Shown: piece after piece, positions 29,205-38,278 of the stretch
Layout of the letters: each line of letters begins with the position of its first letter
How positions within the stretch are numbered: the stretch's first letter is position 1
Origin: Pseudomonas vanderleydeniana
GTDB lineage: Bacteria; Pseudomonadota; Gammaproteobacteria; Pseudomonadales; Pseudomonadaceae
Direction of reading: 5' to 3'
DNA length: 64,000 nucleotides
Assembly: GCF_014268755.2 (NCBI RefSeq)
Contig: NZ_CP077093.1
Location: 2,654,001 to 2,718,000 of the forward strand
Translations under genes and position numbers: made by a program
Notes under the pieces: model-generated
What the model saw: only the letters and a program-made list of their open reading frames with translations
What the model was told of the DNA's origin: nothing
Database searches by the model: none

Positions 29205-29603
29205 ATGGAAGCCCAGAACAAGGCCGTGGTTATCGAGTTCTATGAACGCATGTTTGCCCAGCGTGAGCTGGCGGTCGCCGATACATTGATTGCCGAGAAC
29301 TATGTGCAGCATAACAATGTATTCATTCCGCCACGTCGTGAAGGTTTCAAGAAGTATTTTGCGCAGTTCTTCAAGACCTTTCCAGAGTCCGGAACCCATA
29401 TCAAGCAGGTGTGTGCCGAAGGCGACTATGTTTTCCTCTATGCCACGCACTGGGCGAAACATCGGTTCTTTACCGTGAAGTACAAGGTGATCGATATCTA
29501 TCGCGTGGAGAATGGTGTGCTGATGGAGCATTGGGACACTATCGAAGGTCTCGGGTTCTTCTCCAAGTTCATGTACATCATCAAGTCCGTATTGCGCCTG
29601 TAA
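29205..29603 (+). CDS. SnoaL/NTF2-like protein
   Basis: A 132-residue alpha+beta cone-fold protein. The N-terminal helix (KAVVIEFYERMFAQRELAVADTLIAENYVQHN), HFRAE-like turns and YRVENGVLMEHWDTIEG near the end fit the SnoaL-like polyketide cyclase/ester cyclase group, whose members act as cyclases, hydrolases or simply bind ligands. The ATG follows GAGG, 38 bp after the acyltransferase stop. Its place between an N-acyltransferase and a di-iron protein suggests a tailoring or cyclisation step. The true activity is unknown. Confidence 0.75.
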   Translation: MEAQNKAVVIEFYERMFAQRELAVADTLIAENYVQHNNVFIPPRREGFKKYFAQFFKTFPESGTHIKQVCAEGDYVFLYATHWAKHRFFTVKYKVIDIYRVENGVLMEHWDTIEGLGFFSKFMYIIKSVLRL

Positions 29604-29653
29604 TTCATGACAAATGTCAGAAGCGATTCATAAACCACCAGGGAGAGAGTGAA

Positions 29654-30307
29654 ATGACTGAGTTTCGAACCGAGCTGAAGGCCGTTTGCGACGCCGAATG
29701 GGCCAAGATCAAGGCCGGGCGTTTCTTTCAGATGATGAAGCGCCCCGAGTTGCAGCGCGAGCTGTACATCAAGTCGATCGTGCAGGTGTATCACTACACC
29801 AAGAACAACGCGATCAACCAGGCGGTGGCCTGCTGGAACCAGGACCACAAGAAGGTCGGCCTGCTGCGTTTCGCCATGAAGCATGCGCTGGAAGAGCTGG
29901 GCCATGAAAACATGGCCTACAACGACCTGATCGCCATCGGCGTGGACCCGGCCGAGTTCGAGAAGCCGATGCTGCCGGCCACCGAGGCCTTCTACGGCTA
30001 CCTGGACTATGTCTCGGTCTGTCGCGGCATCATTCCGCGCCTGGGCTACAGCTTCTGGGCCGAGGACTCCTATGAGCACCTCGAACCGATGATGGACATC
30101 TGCAAGAACAGCCTGAAGCTGACCGACAAGCAGATGACCTTCTTCGTCGCCCACGCGATCATCGACGCCAAGCACTCCGAGGAGGTCAATGCGGCCATCG
30201 ATCGCTGGGTGGAAACCGACGAGGAGAAGGAAGCGGTGAAACAGGTGGCGCGTACCACCGTGTACCTGATGGGCAAGATCCTCGAGTCGGTTGCCGACGA
30301 GTTCTGA
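29654..30307 (+). CDS. Heme-oxygenase-like di-iron protein (HDO superfamily, TenA/PqqC-like fold)
   Basis: A 217-residue all-helical protein. The metal-ligand pattern E81-L-G-H84, E137 (FWAEDSYEH) and H167-x3-D171-x2-H174 has the same spacing as in UndA-type heme-oxygenase-like di-iron oxidases. The first-helix carboxylate of UndA may be replaced by H47. Such proteins desaturate, decarboxylate, N-oxygenate or cleave C-C bonds in fatty-acyl or amino-acid substrates. The ATG follows GGGAGAGAG, 50 bp after the SnoaL-like gene. It would act on the product of the N-acyltransferase; the reaction is unknown. Confidence 0.75.
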   Translation: MTEFRTELKAVCDAEWAKIKAGRFFQMMKRPELQRELYIKSIVQVYHYTKNNAINQAVACWNQDHKKVGLLRFAMKHALEELGHENMAYNDLIAIGVDPAEFEKPMLPATEAFYGYLDYVSVCRGIIPRLGYSFWAEDSYEHLEPMMDICKNSLKLTDKQMTFFVAHAIIDAKHSEEVNAAIDRWVETDEEKEAVKQVARTTVYLMGKILESVADEF

Positions 30308-30318
30308 TCCCGCCGCCC

Positions 30319-30350
30319 CTGTGGGAGCCGGTCTTGCCCGGCTCCCACAG
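30319..30350. repeat. REP palindrome between convergent genes
   Basis: Ctgtgggagccgg and ccggctcccacag flank a short loop. It lies between the di-iron protein gene and the convergent aminotransferase gene and can act as a two-way terminator. Confidence 0.75.
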
Positions 30351-30358
30351 CAGGGCCT

Positions 30359-31507
30359 TCAGCGCTGGCGCAGGCTGTTCTCCATCCGGCTGATCCCTTC
30401 CTCGAGCAAGGCCCGCGGGCAGCCGAAGTTCAGGCGGACGAACTGGCGGGCATCATCGGCAAACTCGATACCCGCACTCAGGCCGACCTTGGCCTTGTCC
30501 AGGAAGAACTGGTACGGATCCTCCAACCCCAATGCACTGCAGTCGAGCCAGGCCAGGTAGGTGCCCTGGGCCGGTTGCATGACCACGCCCGGCAGGCGGG
30601 TCTGTACCGCGTGCTGCAGGTAGTCGCGGTTGCCCTGCAGGTATTCCACCAGCGCCTTGAGCCAGGCACCGCACTCACGGTAGGCGGTCGTCGTGGCCTC
30701 CAGGCCGAGCGCGTTGACACTGTCGACCATGCCGCCGCGGGCAGCGTTGAAGCGTTCCCGCACGACCGGGTCCTGGATGATTGCGTAGGCGGTCTTCAGG
30801 CCGGCGATGTTGTAGGCCTTGCTCGCCGACATCAGGGTAATGGTGCGCCGGGCGATCTCCGTTCCCAGGGAGGCGGTTGGGACGTGGCGGCGCCCGTCGT
30901 AGCAGAGGTCGGCATGGATTTCGTCGGAGATGATCAGCGCGCCACTTTCCAGGCAGGCCTCGGCCACCTGTTGCAGTTCCTCCCGGGGGAAGACCTTGCC
31001 CAGCGGGTTGTGCGGGTTGCTCAGCAGTAGTGCGCCACCGTCCTGCAGGCTGTCGCGCAAGGCGGCGATGGGGGTGACGTAGTTGCCCTGGGCGTCACGC
31101 TCGAAGGGCAGTTCGACCTTCGGCAGTTCCCAGTTCCCTGGCGCCAGGCGCAGTGGTCGGTAGTTCGGGGTCTGCACCACGACGTTGCGACCCGGTTCTA
31201 CGAACGCGCGCAGGGCCATGTTGAAACCCGGCTCGACGCCCGGCAGGAACACCAGGTCCTGGGGTTCGATCCGCCAGGCGTACTTGTTCCATAGGTCGGC
31301 GACGATGGCTTCGCGCAGGGCGTCCTGGGCCACGCTGTAGCCCAGTTGCGGGTGTTCGAGGCGCTTGTGCAGGGCCTGGGTGATCTCGTTGGCGACCGGC
31401 AGGTCCATGTCCGCCACCCACATGGGCAGGACATCGGCAGGGTAGCGGCTCCACTTGGTGCTGCCGGTGTGGCGACGATCGAGCAGGGTGTCGAAATTGA
31501 AAGTCAT
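30359..31507 (-). CDS. MalY/PatB-family C-S lyase (PLP-dependent cystathionine beta-lyase)
   Basis: A 382-residue fold-type I PLP enzyme. The N-terminus FDTLLDRRHTGSTKWSRYP and PMWVADMDLPVANEI are diagnostic for MalY/PatB proteins. S163-N-P-H-N-P is followed by SDEIHADL near 194-201, and the Schiff-base Lys is K230 in SASKAYNIAG. These enzymes split cystathionine or other cysteine conjugates into thiol, pyruvate and ammonia. The ATG at 31507 was chosen as the family start. It is not linked by promoter or spacing to the sulfur genes at 7-27 kb but is functionally compatible with them. Confidence 0.88.
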   Translation of the reverse strand: MTFNFDTLLDRRHTGSTKWSRYPADVLPMWVADMDLPVANEITQALHKRLEHPQLGYSVAQDALREAIVADLWNKYAWRIEPQDLVFLPGVEPGFNMALRAFVEPGRNVVVQTPNYRPLRLAPGNWELPKVELPFERDAQGNYVTPIAALRDSLQDGGALLLSNPHNPLGKVFPREELQQVAEACLESGALIISDEIHADLCYDGRRHVPTASLGTEIARRTITLMSASKAYNIAGLKTAYAIIQDPVVRERFNAARGGMVDSVNALGLEATTTAYRECGAWLKALVEYLQGNRDYLQHAVQTRLPGVVMQPAQGTYLAWLDCSALGLEDPYQFFLDKAKVGLSAGIEFADDARQFVRLNFGCPRALLEEGISRMENSLRQR

Positions 31508-31611
31508 GCTGGCGGAAAGTCTCGCGGGAAATCCCCGAAATCGTCGGGTGTTCGGAACCTGGGACGGCGGACCCGCGCTAGCAGGCCCGGTGTCCGTCAT
31601 CGTTGAGCAGT

Positions 31612-33180
31612 CTACCCGGTCGTGGTGGTCGGCGGCACGGGTTCGACGCGATTGCGTCCCTTGCCCTTGGCCCGGTACAGCGCCAGGTCGGCTTCCTTGA
31701 GGGCCTGGGCGACGGTTTCACCTTCGCGCGGCCAGTCGGTGACGCCCACGGACACGGTGACCGGGATGCCGTTCGGGCTTTCGGTATAGGCCATCGCTCC
31801 ACGCAGCCGTTCGGCCACCTGCAGCGCCTGGTTCAGCGGGGTGGCGGGTAGCAGCATGAGGAATTCCTCGCCGCCCTGGCGGCAGAGTACGTCGCTTTCC
31901 CGCGAAAGCCGGCGCATCTGCTGGGCCACGTGTTGCAGCACCAGGTCACCGGCACTGTGCCCGTAGCTGTCGTTGACCTGCTTGAAGTGGTCGATGTCCA
32001 CGGCCAGTACCGAGAACTGCTGGCGATGGCTTTCCCAGTCCTTGAGGATCAGTTGCATGCCACGACGGTTGGTCAGGCCGGTGAGCGAGTCGGTGACGTT
32101 CTCCAGGTTGAGCCGGCCCAGTTGCTGGTGCAGGGACATCAGCGCCTTCTGCATGGCGAATTTCAACTGTGCGGCTTCGTAGTACCAGGCCCTGACCTTG
32201 CTCACCGACTGGGCGGCACTCGAGGAGCCCCAGTGCTGGGTCGAGTTGGCCAGTTGCCAGAGAGGCCGGGTGATCAGCGTCGAAATCCACCAGATGCCCA
32301 GCAATGACAGCAGCAACAGCGGCACGGCATAACCGGCGACCTCCAGCATCAGCCGTTGCAGGCCTTCGAGGGTGATGTCGGTGGGCCGCTGGCTGATCAC
32401 GCCCCAGCCGATCCGGTTCACCGGCGCATAGCCGGTGAGCATGTCGATACCCTTGGAGTTGTGCAGGCGCAGGCTGCCGGTTTCGCCGGCGATCACCGCG
32501 TCGATGGCCGGGTTGCCCTTGATCACATCGCCGATTCGCGTCGGGTCCTGGTGGTAGATCAGCTGGCCCTTGGTATCGACCACATAGAGGTAGGACCCGT
32601 CGCGGTAATAGTGCTCGCCCAGCAGCGAATGCAGGATGTTCGGCTCATTGAGGTAGATCCCCGCACCGAGATAACCCAGGTAGTTGCCATGGTCGTCGAA
32701 GACCGGATGGGTGATCTGGATCATCAAGTGGTTGTTGGCCCCGACGTAGGGGCTGGAAATGAAAGGCTGGCGTGCCTTGCTGGCCTGGTGATAACCCTCG
32801 CTGTTGGAGAAGGTTCCGGTCAGGTTCATCGACAGGGGCGAGGAGGCGATGATCTTGCCGTCGGCGCGAATGACGATCACCGAATTGAAGCTGTTGGTCT
32901 GTCGGCGCAGGCGATGCACTTCCTGCCAAAGCTGTTCCGGCTGGTCCCAGATCGGCGCGAGCAGGTTGGCACTGAAGGCCAGTTGCTGCTGGCTCGACTT
33001 GAAGAAGTCATCGGTGGAGCTGGCGAGTTTCACTGCGTAGATGCGGTTGGCCTCCAGCGTCTGGGCCATGAGGAAATTGCGCTGGGTCTGGTAACTGGCG
33101 AAGAAGAGGTTGCCGGCGGTCAGGGTGACAACGGCAAGCGAGAGCAGCAGGATCAATCGGCGGAGGTCGATACGTGGCAT
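31612..33180 (-). CDS. Membrane diguanylate cyclase with CACHE sensor
   Basis: A 522-residue protein. One membrane segment (about residues 8-28) precedes a periplasmic double-CACHE sensor with YYRDGSYLYVVDTKGQLIYHQDPTRIG, and a second membrane segment lies near 278-298. The GGDEF domain has the active motif G436-GEEF and an intact inhibitory RESD (427-430) five residues before it. It makes cyclic di-GMP in response to a small periplasmic ligand and should show product inhibition. No EAL domain is present. Confidence 0.9.
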   Translation of the reverse strand: MPRIDLRRLILLLSLAVVTLTAGNLFFASYQTQRNFLMAQTLEANRIYAVKLASSTDDFFKSSQQQLAFSANLLAPIWDQPEQLWQEVHRLRRQTNSFNSVIVIRADGKIIASSPLSMNLTGTFSNSEGYHQASKARQPFISSPYVGANNHLMIQITHPVFDDHGNYLGYLGAGIYLNEPNILHSLLGEHYYRDGSYLYVVDTKGQLIYHQDPTRIGDVIKGNPAIDAVIAGETGSLRLHNSKGIDMLTGYAPVNRIGWGVISQRPTDITLEGLQRLMLEVAGYAVPLLLLSLLGIWWISTLITRPLWQLANSTQHWGSSSAAQSVSKVRAWYYEAAQLKFAMQKALMSLHQQLGRLNLENVTDSLTGLTNRRGMQLILKDWESHRQQFSVLAVDIDHFKQVNDSYGHSAGDLVLQHVAQQMRRLSRESDVLCRQGGEEFLMLLPATPLNQALQVAERLRGAMAYTESPNGIPVTVSVGVTDWPREGETVAQALKEADLALYRAKGKGRNRVEPVPPTTTTG

Positions 33181-33363
33181 GAGGTTCTTGTGAGAATGGG
33201 CGGGAGCGATGGCCGAAGGAGCCAGGGGGTAATGATAGAACAGTGCGCGCTGGAGGATGTGAGGACATCAGGGCGGTCGGTAAAAAAAAGCTGCTCCAGG
33301 ACGAACGTTTTTCTCCGGCAGGCCCCTAATGTCTTGATTATCCGACCTGAAAAGGACAGCGGT

Positions 33364-33582
33364 ATGACATTTTTCCTGATCATCGCGCTCGAACTCGGCG
33401 CCATCGGGGCGGCCATCTGGGCCTTGGGGCATTTCGACAGGCGACCACAGCGGCGCTGGGCCACGCGCCAGCCGAGCGTCAGCTGGAGCTATGGTCCGGA
33501 GCGCGAAGGCTCCCTCGAACTGTTCGGGGAAGCCCTGCTGGTAGTGTCACTGGTATTGCTCGCGGTGTACCTGTTTCTCTGA
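33364..33582 (+). CDS. Small two-span inner-membrane protein
   Basis: A 72-residue protein with hydrophobic segments at about 2-20 and 54-71 and a basic central loop (HFDRRPQRRWATRQPS). The ATG follows AAAAGGAC. It faces the convergent aldehyde dehydrogenase gene across 1 bp. No family recognised. Confidence 0.7.
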   Translation: MTFFLIIALELGAIGAAIWALGHFDRRPQRRWATRQPSVSWSYGPEREGSLELFGEALLVVSLVLLAVYLFL

Positions 33583-33583
33583 C

Positions 33584-35209
33584 TCAGAAGATGTAGTCGG
33601 TGGTCAGGAAACTCGACTCGCGATTGCGGATGATGTCGCTGACCAGCGTCTTGTTGCTCTCCTGGAACTTGGTCGCCACCAGCGTACGGATCGAGAACAC
33701 CCTTAGGGCGTCGTGGACCGAGAGGGTGCCCTCGGCGGAGTTCTTGCGACCGTTGAACGGGTAGGTGTCCGGACCGCGCTGGCACTGGGCGTTGATGTTG
33801 ATCCGACCGACCTGGTTGGCGAAGGTATCGACCAGCCGTCCGACCTGGGCCGAGTTCGTACCGAAGATACTCAACTGCTGGCCGAAGTCCGACTCCAGCA
33901 CGTAGTCGATCACGGTCTCCAGGTCACGGTAGGGCACGATCGGGACCACCGGGCCGAACTGCTCCTCCTGGTACACGCGCATCTGCGCATTCACCGGGTA
34001 CAGCACTGCCGGATAGAAGAACGAGGCGCGGGTCTGGCCGCCGCCGGGGTTGACCACCCGCGCACCCTTGGCGACGGCATCGGCCACCAGGCCACCCAGG
34101 TAGTCGACCTTGCTCGCTTCCGGCAACGGCGTCAGCGCCACGCCGTTGTCCCAGGGCATGCCGGGCAGTAGGCTCTGCACCTTGCGGTTGAATTTCTCGA
34201 TGAAGCTGTCGACCACATCCTCGTGCACGAAGAGGATCTTCAGCGCGGTGCAGCGCTGGCCGTTGAACGACAGCGAACCGGTCACCGACTCGTTGACCGC
34301 ATTGTCGAGGTCGACCTGCGGCAGCACGATCCCCGGGTTCTTCGCATCCAGGCCCAGGGCCGCGCGCAGGCGGTGAGGGCGCGGGTGCAGCTTCTTCAGG
34401 TCACTGGCAGCCTTGTTGGTCCCGATGAAGGCGAAGATGTCGATCTTGCCGCTGGCCATCAGTGCGCTGACGGTTTCCCGGCCGCTGCCGTAGATCACGT
34501 TGATCACCCCGGCCGGGAAGCTGTCGCGGAAGGCCTCGAGCAGGGGGCGGATCAGCAGCACACCGAGCTTGGCCGGCTTGAACACCACGGTGTTGCCCAT
34601 GATCAGCGCCGGGATCAGGGTGGTGAAGGTCTCGTTCAGCGGGTAGTTGTAGGGGCCCATGCACAGCGCCACGCCCATCGGCGCGCGGCGGATCTGGCCA
34701 AGGGTGTCCTGCTCCAGTTCGAAGCGGCTGGAGCGGCGGTCCAGTTCCTTGAGGGCGTTGATGGTATCGACGATGTAGTCGCAGGTGCGGTCGAACTCCT
34801 TCTCCGAGTCCTTGAGGTTCTTGCCGATTTCCCACATCAGCAGCTTGACCACCACCTCGCGCTGTTCGCGCATGCGCCGCAGGAAGGCTTCGACGTGTTG
34901 GATACGCTCGGCCACGCGCATCGTCGGCCATTGGCCCTGGCCGCGGTCATAGGCACGAACCGCCGCGTCGAGGGCGGTGAGGGCGGTTTCGGCGTCCAGC
35001 AGCGGGGTGCTGCCGAGTATCACCTGTTCGTCGCCATTGGCACCGGCCAGGTACACCGGGCTGCGTACTTGCGCCAGCGGGCCGTTCCAGGTGCGCAAGG
35101 CGCCGTCGACCAGGTAGTCGCGTTGTTCCAGTTGACCCTCGAGGCGGTACTTTTCCGGAATGTCCGCAGCGGTGGGAAACAGTGAGTCGAGCAGCTTCTG
35201 ATCGGTCAT
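33584..35209 (-). CDS. GapN-like aldehyde dehydrogenase (NADP-dependent glyceraldehyde-3-phosphate type)
   Basis: A 541-residue aldehyde dehydrogenase. The oxyanion Asn is N188 (GPYNYPLNE) and the nucleophile is C320 (SFNGQRCTALK). Pseudomonas relatives are usually called NADP-dependent glyceraldehyde-3-phosphate dehydrogenase, giving 3-phosphoglycerate without ATP. The region that normally reads LELGG with the general-base Glu here reads AALGLDAKNP, so that Glu appears absent. ATG at 35209. It stands alone, flanked by divergent LysE-family and convergent small-membrane-protein genes. Confidence 0.8.
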   Translation of the reverse strand: MTDQKLLDSLFPTAADIPEKYRLEGQLEQRDYLVDGALRTWNGPLAQVRSPVYLAGANGDEQVILGSTPLLDAETALTALDAAVRAYDRGQGQWPTMRVAERIQHVEAFLRRMREQREVVVKLLMWEIGKNLKDSEKEFDRTCDYIVDTINALKELDRRSSRFELEQDTLGQIRRAPMGVALCMGPYNYPLNETFTTLIPALIMGNTVVFKPAKLGVLLIRPLLEAFRDSFPAGVINVIYGSGRETVSALMASGKIDIFAFIGTNKAASDLKKLHPRPHRLRAALGLDAKNPGIVLPQVDLDNAVNESVTGSLSFNGQRCTALKILFVHEDVVDSFIEKFNRKVQSLLPGMPWDNGVALTPLPEASKVDYLGGLVADAVAKGARVVNPGGGQTRASFFYPAVLYPVNAQMRVYQEEQFGPVVPIVPYRDLETVIDYVLESDFGQQLSIFGTNSAQVGRLVDTFANQVGRININAQCQRGPDTYPFNGRKNSAEGTLSVHDALRVFSIRTLVATKFQESNKTLVSDIIRNRESSFLTTDYIF

Positions 35210-35388
35210 GAGGCAATACCCTGTCTGGAAGGAAGGACGCTGAAACGCTTCAGTGCTTCCTGCTGTTTTATCACGAAACATCTTAGTCCCGTCCAGTACA
35301 AACGGCAGGTCGGCAGGGCGCGGTTGAAGGCCGGGGGTTCAGGCCGCAGAATGACGCCCGGTTTTCATCTTCAAGGCGACCTTCATTT

Positions 35389-36018
35389 ATGACGTTGGCA
35401 ACGTTGCTTCTGTTCCTGATCAGTTCCGCGGCGATCATCGCCATGCCTGGCCCGACCGTGCTGCTGGCCCTGCACAACGGTTCCAACCACGGTGTGCGGG
35501 CGGCGGCCTGGGGCATGGCAGGTGCGGTGCTGGCCGATGCCGTGCTGGTCACGGCGGTGGCCTGTGGCCTGGGCATCCTGTTGCAGGCCAGCGAAACGCT
35601 GTTCCAGGCGGTGAAGTGGGTGGGGGCGGGTTACCTGGTGTGGCTCGGCTGGAAAATGCTGCGTTCGAGCGGGACCCTGGCCGAGGTGCCGGTGCAGCAG
35701 GGCTCGAGCCGTAGTGCCGGGCTGTTCGTGCGCTGCTTCGTGGTGGCGTTGACCAACCCCAAGGCGTTGCTGTTCATGTCGGCCTTCCTGCCGCAGTTCA
35801 TCGACAGCACGCAGCCGCAACTGCCGCAGTACGCAGCGCTGGCGGTGGTACTGACGTTGCTCAACGTCAGCATCATGCTGTTCTACGCATTGTGTGGTGC
35901 GCGGTTGCTGAGCCGTTTGCAGGGCGGGCACCTGCGGGCGTTCAACCGGGTGACCGGCGGGTTGTTGATGACGCTGGGTGGGGTGTTGGCGTTCTACCGG
36001 CGTGGGGCCAACCACTGA
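35389..36018 (+). CDS. LysE/RhtB-family amino-acid exporter
   Basis: A 209-residue inner-membrane protein with five to six hydrophobic segments. The N-terminal SAAIIAMPGPTVLLALHNGSNHGVRAA and VGAGYLVWLGWKMLR are characteristic of LysE/RhtB translocators that export amino acids or homoserine lactones. The ATG at 35389 directly begins the first membrane segment. It is transcribed away from the aldehyde dehydrogenase and ends near a REP palindrome. Substrate unknown. Confidence 0.88.
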   Translation: MTLATLLLFLISSAAIIAMPGPTVLLALHNGSNHGVRAAAWGMAGAVLADAVLVTAVACGLGILLQASETLFQAVKWVGAGYLVWLGWKMLRSSGTLAEVPVQQGSSRSAGLFVRCFVVALTNPKALLFMSAFLPQFIDSTQPQLPQYAALAVVLTLLNVSIMLFYALCGARLLSRLQGGHLRAFNRVTGGLLMTLGGVLAFYRRGANH

Positions 36019-36062
36019 CGCGCACTGCCGGCGTCTACAGGACTTGTGCCGTACTCGATCAC

Positions 36063-36092
36063 CTGTAGGAGCCAGCAAGCCGGCTCCTACAG
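36063..36092. repeat. REP palindrome between convergent LysE and PBP2 genes
   Basis: Ctgtaggagcc and ggctcctacag flank a short loop; placed to stop transcription from both sides. Confidence 0.7.
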
Positions 36093-36103
36093 ATGGGATG
36101 ACC

Positions 36104-37996
36104 TCAGACTTTGGGGTCCTCATGCGTCTTGAGCGGGTGCGCATATTGCGGCTTGAGCTTGCCATCCTTGTCCAGCAGCCAGGCGTCAAGGATCTCGCGC
36201 ACCACCGGGCCGGCGACCCGGCCACCGGCCTCGCCGTTCTCGATCATCACCGAAATCACGATCTGCGGGTCTTCCGCCGGGGCGAAGCCAACGAACAGGG
36301 CGTTGTCGCGGTGACGCTCGGCGGTCTTCAGGCGGTCGTAGCGCTCGCCCTGCTTGATCGCCACCACCTGCGCGGTACCACTCTTGCCGGCGATCCGGTA
36401 TTGCGCACCTTGCGCCGCCGCCCGGGCGATACCGCGCGGGTCGTGCATCACCAGTTGCATGGCGTAGTTGACCTGCTCCCATTCGCGCGAATCGCGCAGG
36501 ACCAGGTTCGGGATCGGATGCTCGTCCACCGGCGGCACCTGGCCGATGGTCCGGGCCAGGTGCGGGCGGTTCCACACGCCCTTGTTGGCGATCAGGGTGG
36601 TGGCCTGGGCCAGTTGCAGTGGCGTGACCTGCATGTAGCCCTGGCCGATGCCGAGGATCACCGTTTCGCCCGGGAACCAGGCCTGGCGTCGGGTGGCGCG
36701 TTTCCATTCGCGTGAGGGCATCAGCCCCGGGGACTCTTCGAACATGTCCAGGGAAACCTTCTGGCCGAGGCCGAACTTGTCCAGGTACTCATGCAGGCGG
36801 TCGATGCCGAGCTTGTTGGCCAGGTCATAGAAGTAGGTGTCGTTGGAACGCATGATCGCCGCGTTCAGGTCGACCCAGCCGTCACCGCTGTGGTTCCAGT
36901 TGCGGTACTTGTGGTCGACGTTCGGCAGCTGGAAATAACCGGGGTCGAACACCCGCGTCGTCGGCGAGATCACGCCGCTGTCGAGGCCGGCGATGGCCAC
37001 TTCCGGCTTGATCGTCGAGCCCGGCGCATAGAGCCCGCGCAACGCGCGGTTGAACAGCGGGCGGTCGATGGAGTCGCGCAGGGCCGAATAGTCCTTGGCG
37101 CGGATGCCGGTGACGAACAGGTTGGGGTCGAAGCTCGGCTTGCTGACCATCGCCAGCACCTCGCCGGTCTTCGGATCGATTGCCACCACCGAGCCCCGGC
37201 GGTCGCCCAGGGCATTTTCGGCGGCTTCCTGCAGCTTGATGTCCAGGCTCAGGACGATGTTCTTGCCGGGAATCGGATCGGTGTGCTTGAGCACCCGCAT
37301 GACCCGCCCCTGGGCGTTGGTCTCGACTTCCTCGTAGCCGACGTGGCCGTGCAGTTCGCTTTCATAGAAGCGTTCGATGCCGGTCTTGCCGATGGATTGG
37401 GTGCCGCGGTACTCCACCGGATCGAGTTGCTTGATTTCCTTTTCGTTGATCCGCCCGACATACCCCACCGAGTGGGCGAAGTGGTCGCCCAGCGGATAAT
37501 GGCGGACGAACTGCGGCTCGACCTCGATCCCCGGCAGCTTGAATTCATTCACCGCCAGCAGGGCGATCTGCTGTTCGGTCAGTTCGTAGAGCAGGGTCAC
37601 CGGTTCGAACGGGTGGCGCGACTGCTTGAGTGCCTTGCCGAACACCGTGCGGTCTTCTTCCGGCAGGTTGAGCACGCTCATCACCGTATCCAGCACCTGG
37701 GCGACGTTGCCGGCGCGTTCGCGGGTCAGGGTCATGTTGAAGCTGGGCTGGTTGTCGGCCAGCACTTCACCGTTGCGGTCGAAAATGATCCCGCGCTCCG
37801 GTGGAATCGGCAGGACATGAACGCGGTTGTTCTCCGAAACGGTGGAGTTGTAGCTGAATTCGACGACCTGGAGGAAATACAGGCGGCCCACCAGGGCGCC
37901 AGCCAGGCCGAGTACCAGTAGCCCGCAGGCGATCAGGCGCTTGTTGACCAGGCGTTTTTCGGTCTCGTGATCCTTGAGATGAATGGGATCGGACAT
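36104..37996 (-). CDS. mrdA: Penicillin-binding protein 2 (peptidoglycan transpeptidase)
   Basis: A 630-residue class B PBP. An N-terminal anchor (about 20-44) precedes the dimerisation domain (ERGIIFDRNGEVLADN), and the transpeptidase has S327-T-I-K330, S384-N-D386 and K538-S-G-T541. PBP2 crosslinks wall strands for rod-shape elongation with RodA. The usual neighbours in Pseudomonas (rodA, mltB/rlpA, rsfS) are absent: LysE and DUF1624 genes flank it. It is therefore likely a second, paralogous PBP2. The symbol reflects family only. Confidence 0.85.
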   Translation of the reverse strand: MSDPIHLKDHETEKRLVNKRLIACGLLVLGLAGALVGRLYFLQVVEFSYNSTVSENNRVHVLPIPPERGIIFDRNGEVLADNQPSFNMTLTRERAGNVAQVLDTVMSVLNLPEEDRTVFGKALKQSRHPFEPVTLLYELTEQQIALLAVNEFKLPGIEVEPQFVRHYPLGDHFAHSVGYVGRINEKEIKQLDPVEYRGTQSIGKTGIERFYESELHGHVGYEEVETNAQGRVMRVLKHTDPIPGKNIVLSLDIKLQEAAENALGDRRGSVVAIDPKTGEVLAMVSKPSFDPNLFVTGIRAKDYSALRDSIDRPLFNRALRGLYAPGSTIKPEVAIAGLDSGVISPTTRVFDPGYFQLPNVDHKYRNWNHSGDGWVDLNAAIMRSNDTYFYDLANKLGIDRLHEYLDKFGLGQKVSLDMFEESPGLMPSREWKRATRRQAWFPGETVILGIGQGYMQVTPLQLAQATTLIANKGVWNRPHLARTIGQVPPVDEHPIPNLVLRDSREWEQVNYAMQLVMHDPRGIARAAAQGAQYRIAGKSGTAQVVAIKQGERYDRLKTAERHRDNALFVGFAPAEDPQIVISVMIENGEAGGRVAGPVVREILDAWLLDKDGKLKPQYAHPLKTHEDPKV

Positions 37997-38278
37997 CGGG
38001 AACCTGTCTCGTGCAAAGAAAATTGACTATGAAAGGGGTGGCTAATAGAGAAAATGCATAGCTGGCTATTAAATCGGCGCACAAGATAGCAAGAAGCACC
38101 GGATTTAGGGGCTTTATTGCAGTGGCTTCCGCCAAAAGGCGAGGAGGGCGGAGAGGGCGATCCTGGGAGGAGATGCCTGAAAGCCTCGGAAGAAGCGTTT
38201 CAAGATGTTTCTTTTATTGATGTTATATCGTATCGAAATTAGATTCGGCCGCCCCATTCCTCTCCATAAGCTATCGCC

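Noticed and set aside
29654..30307. Assignment of the di-iron protein as UndA (1-undecene synthase)
   Set aside because: Only the metal-ligand spacing is shared; length and surrounding sequence differ and the first-helix Glu is not evident, so a specific reaction is not justified.
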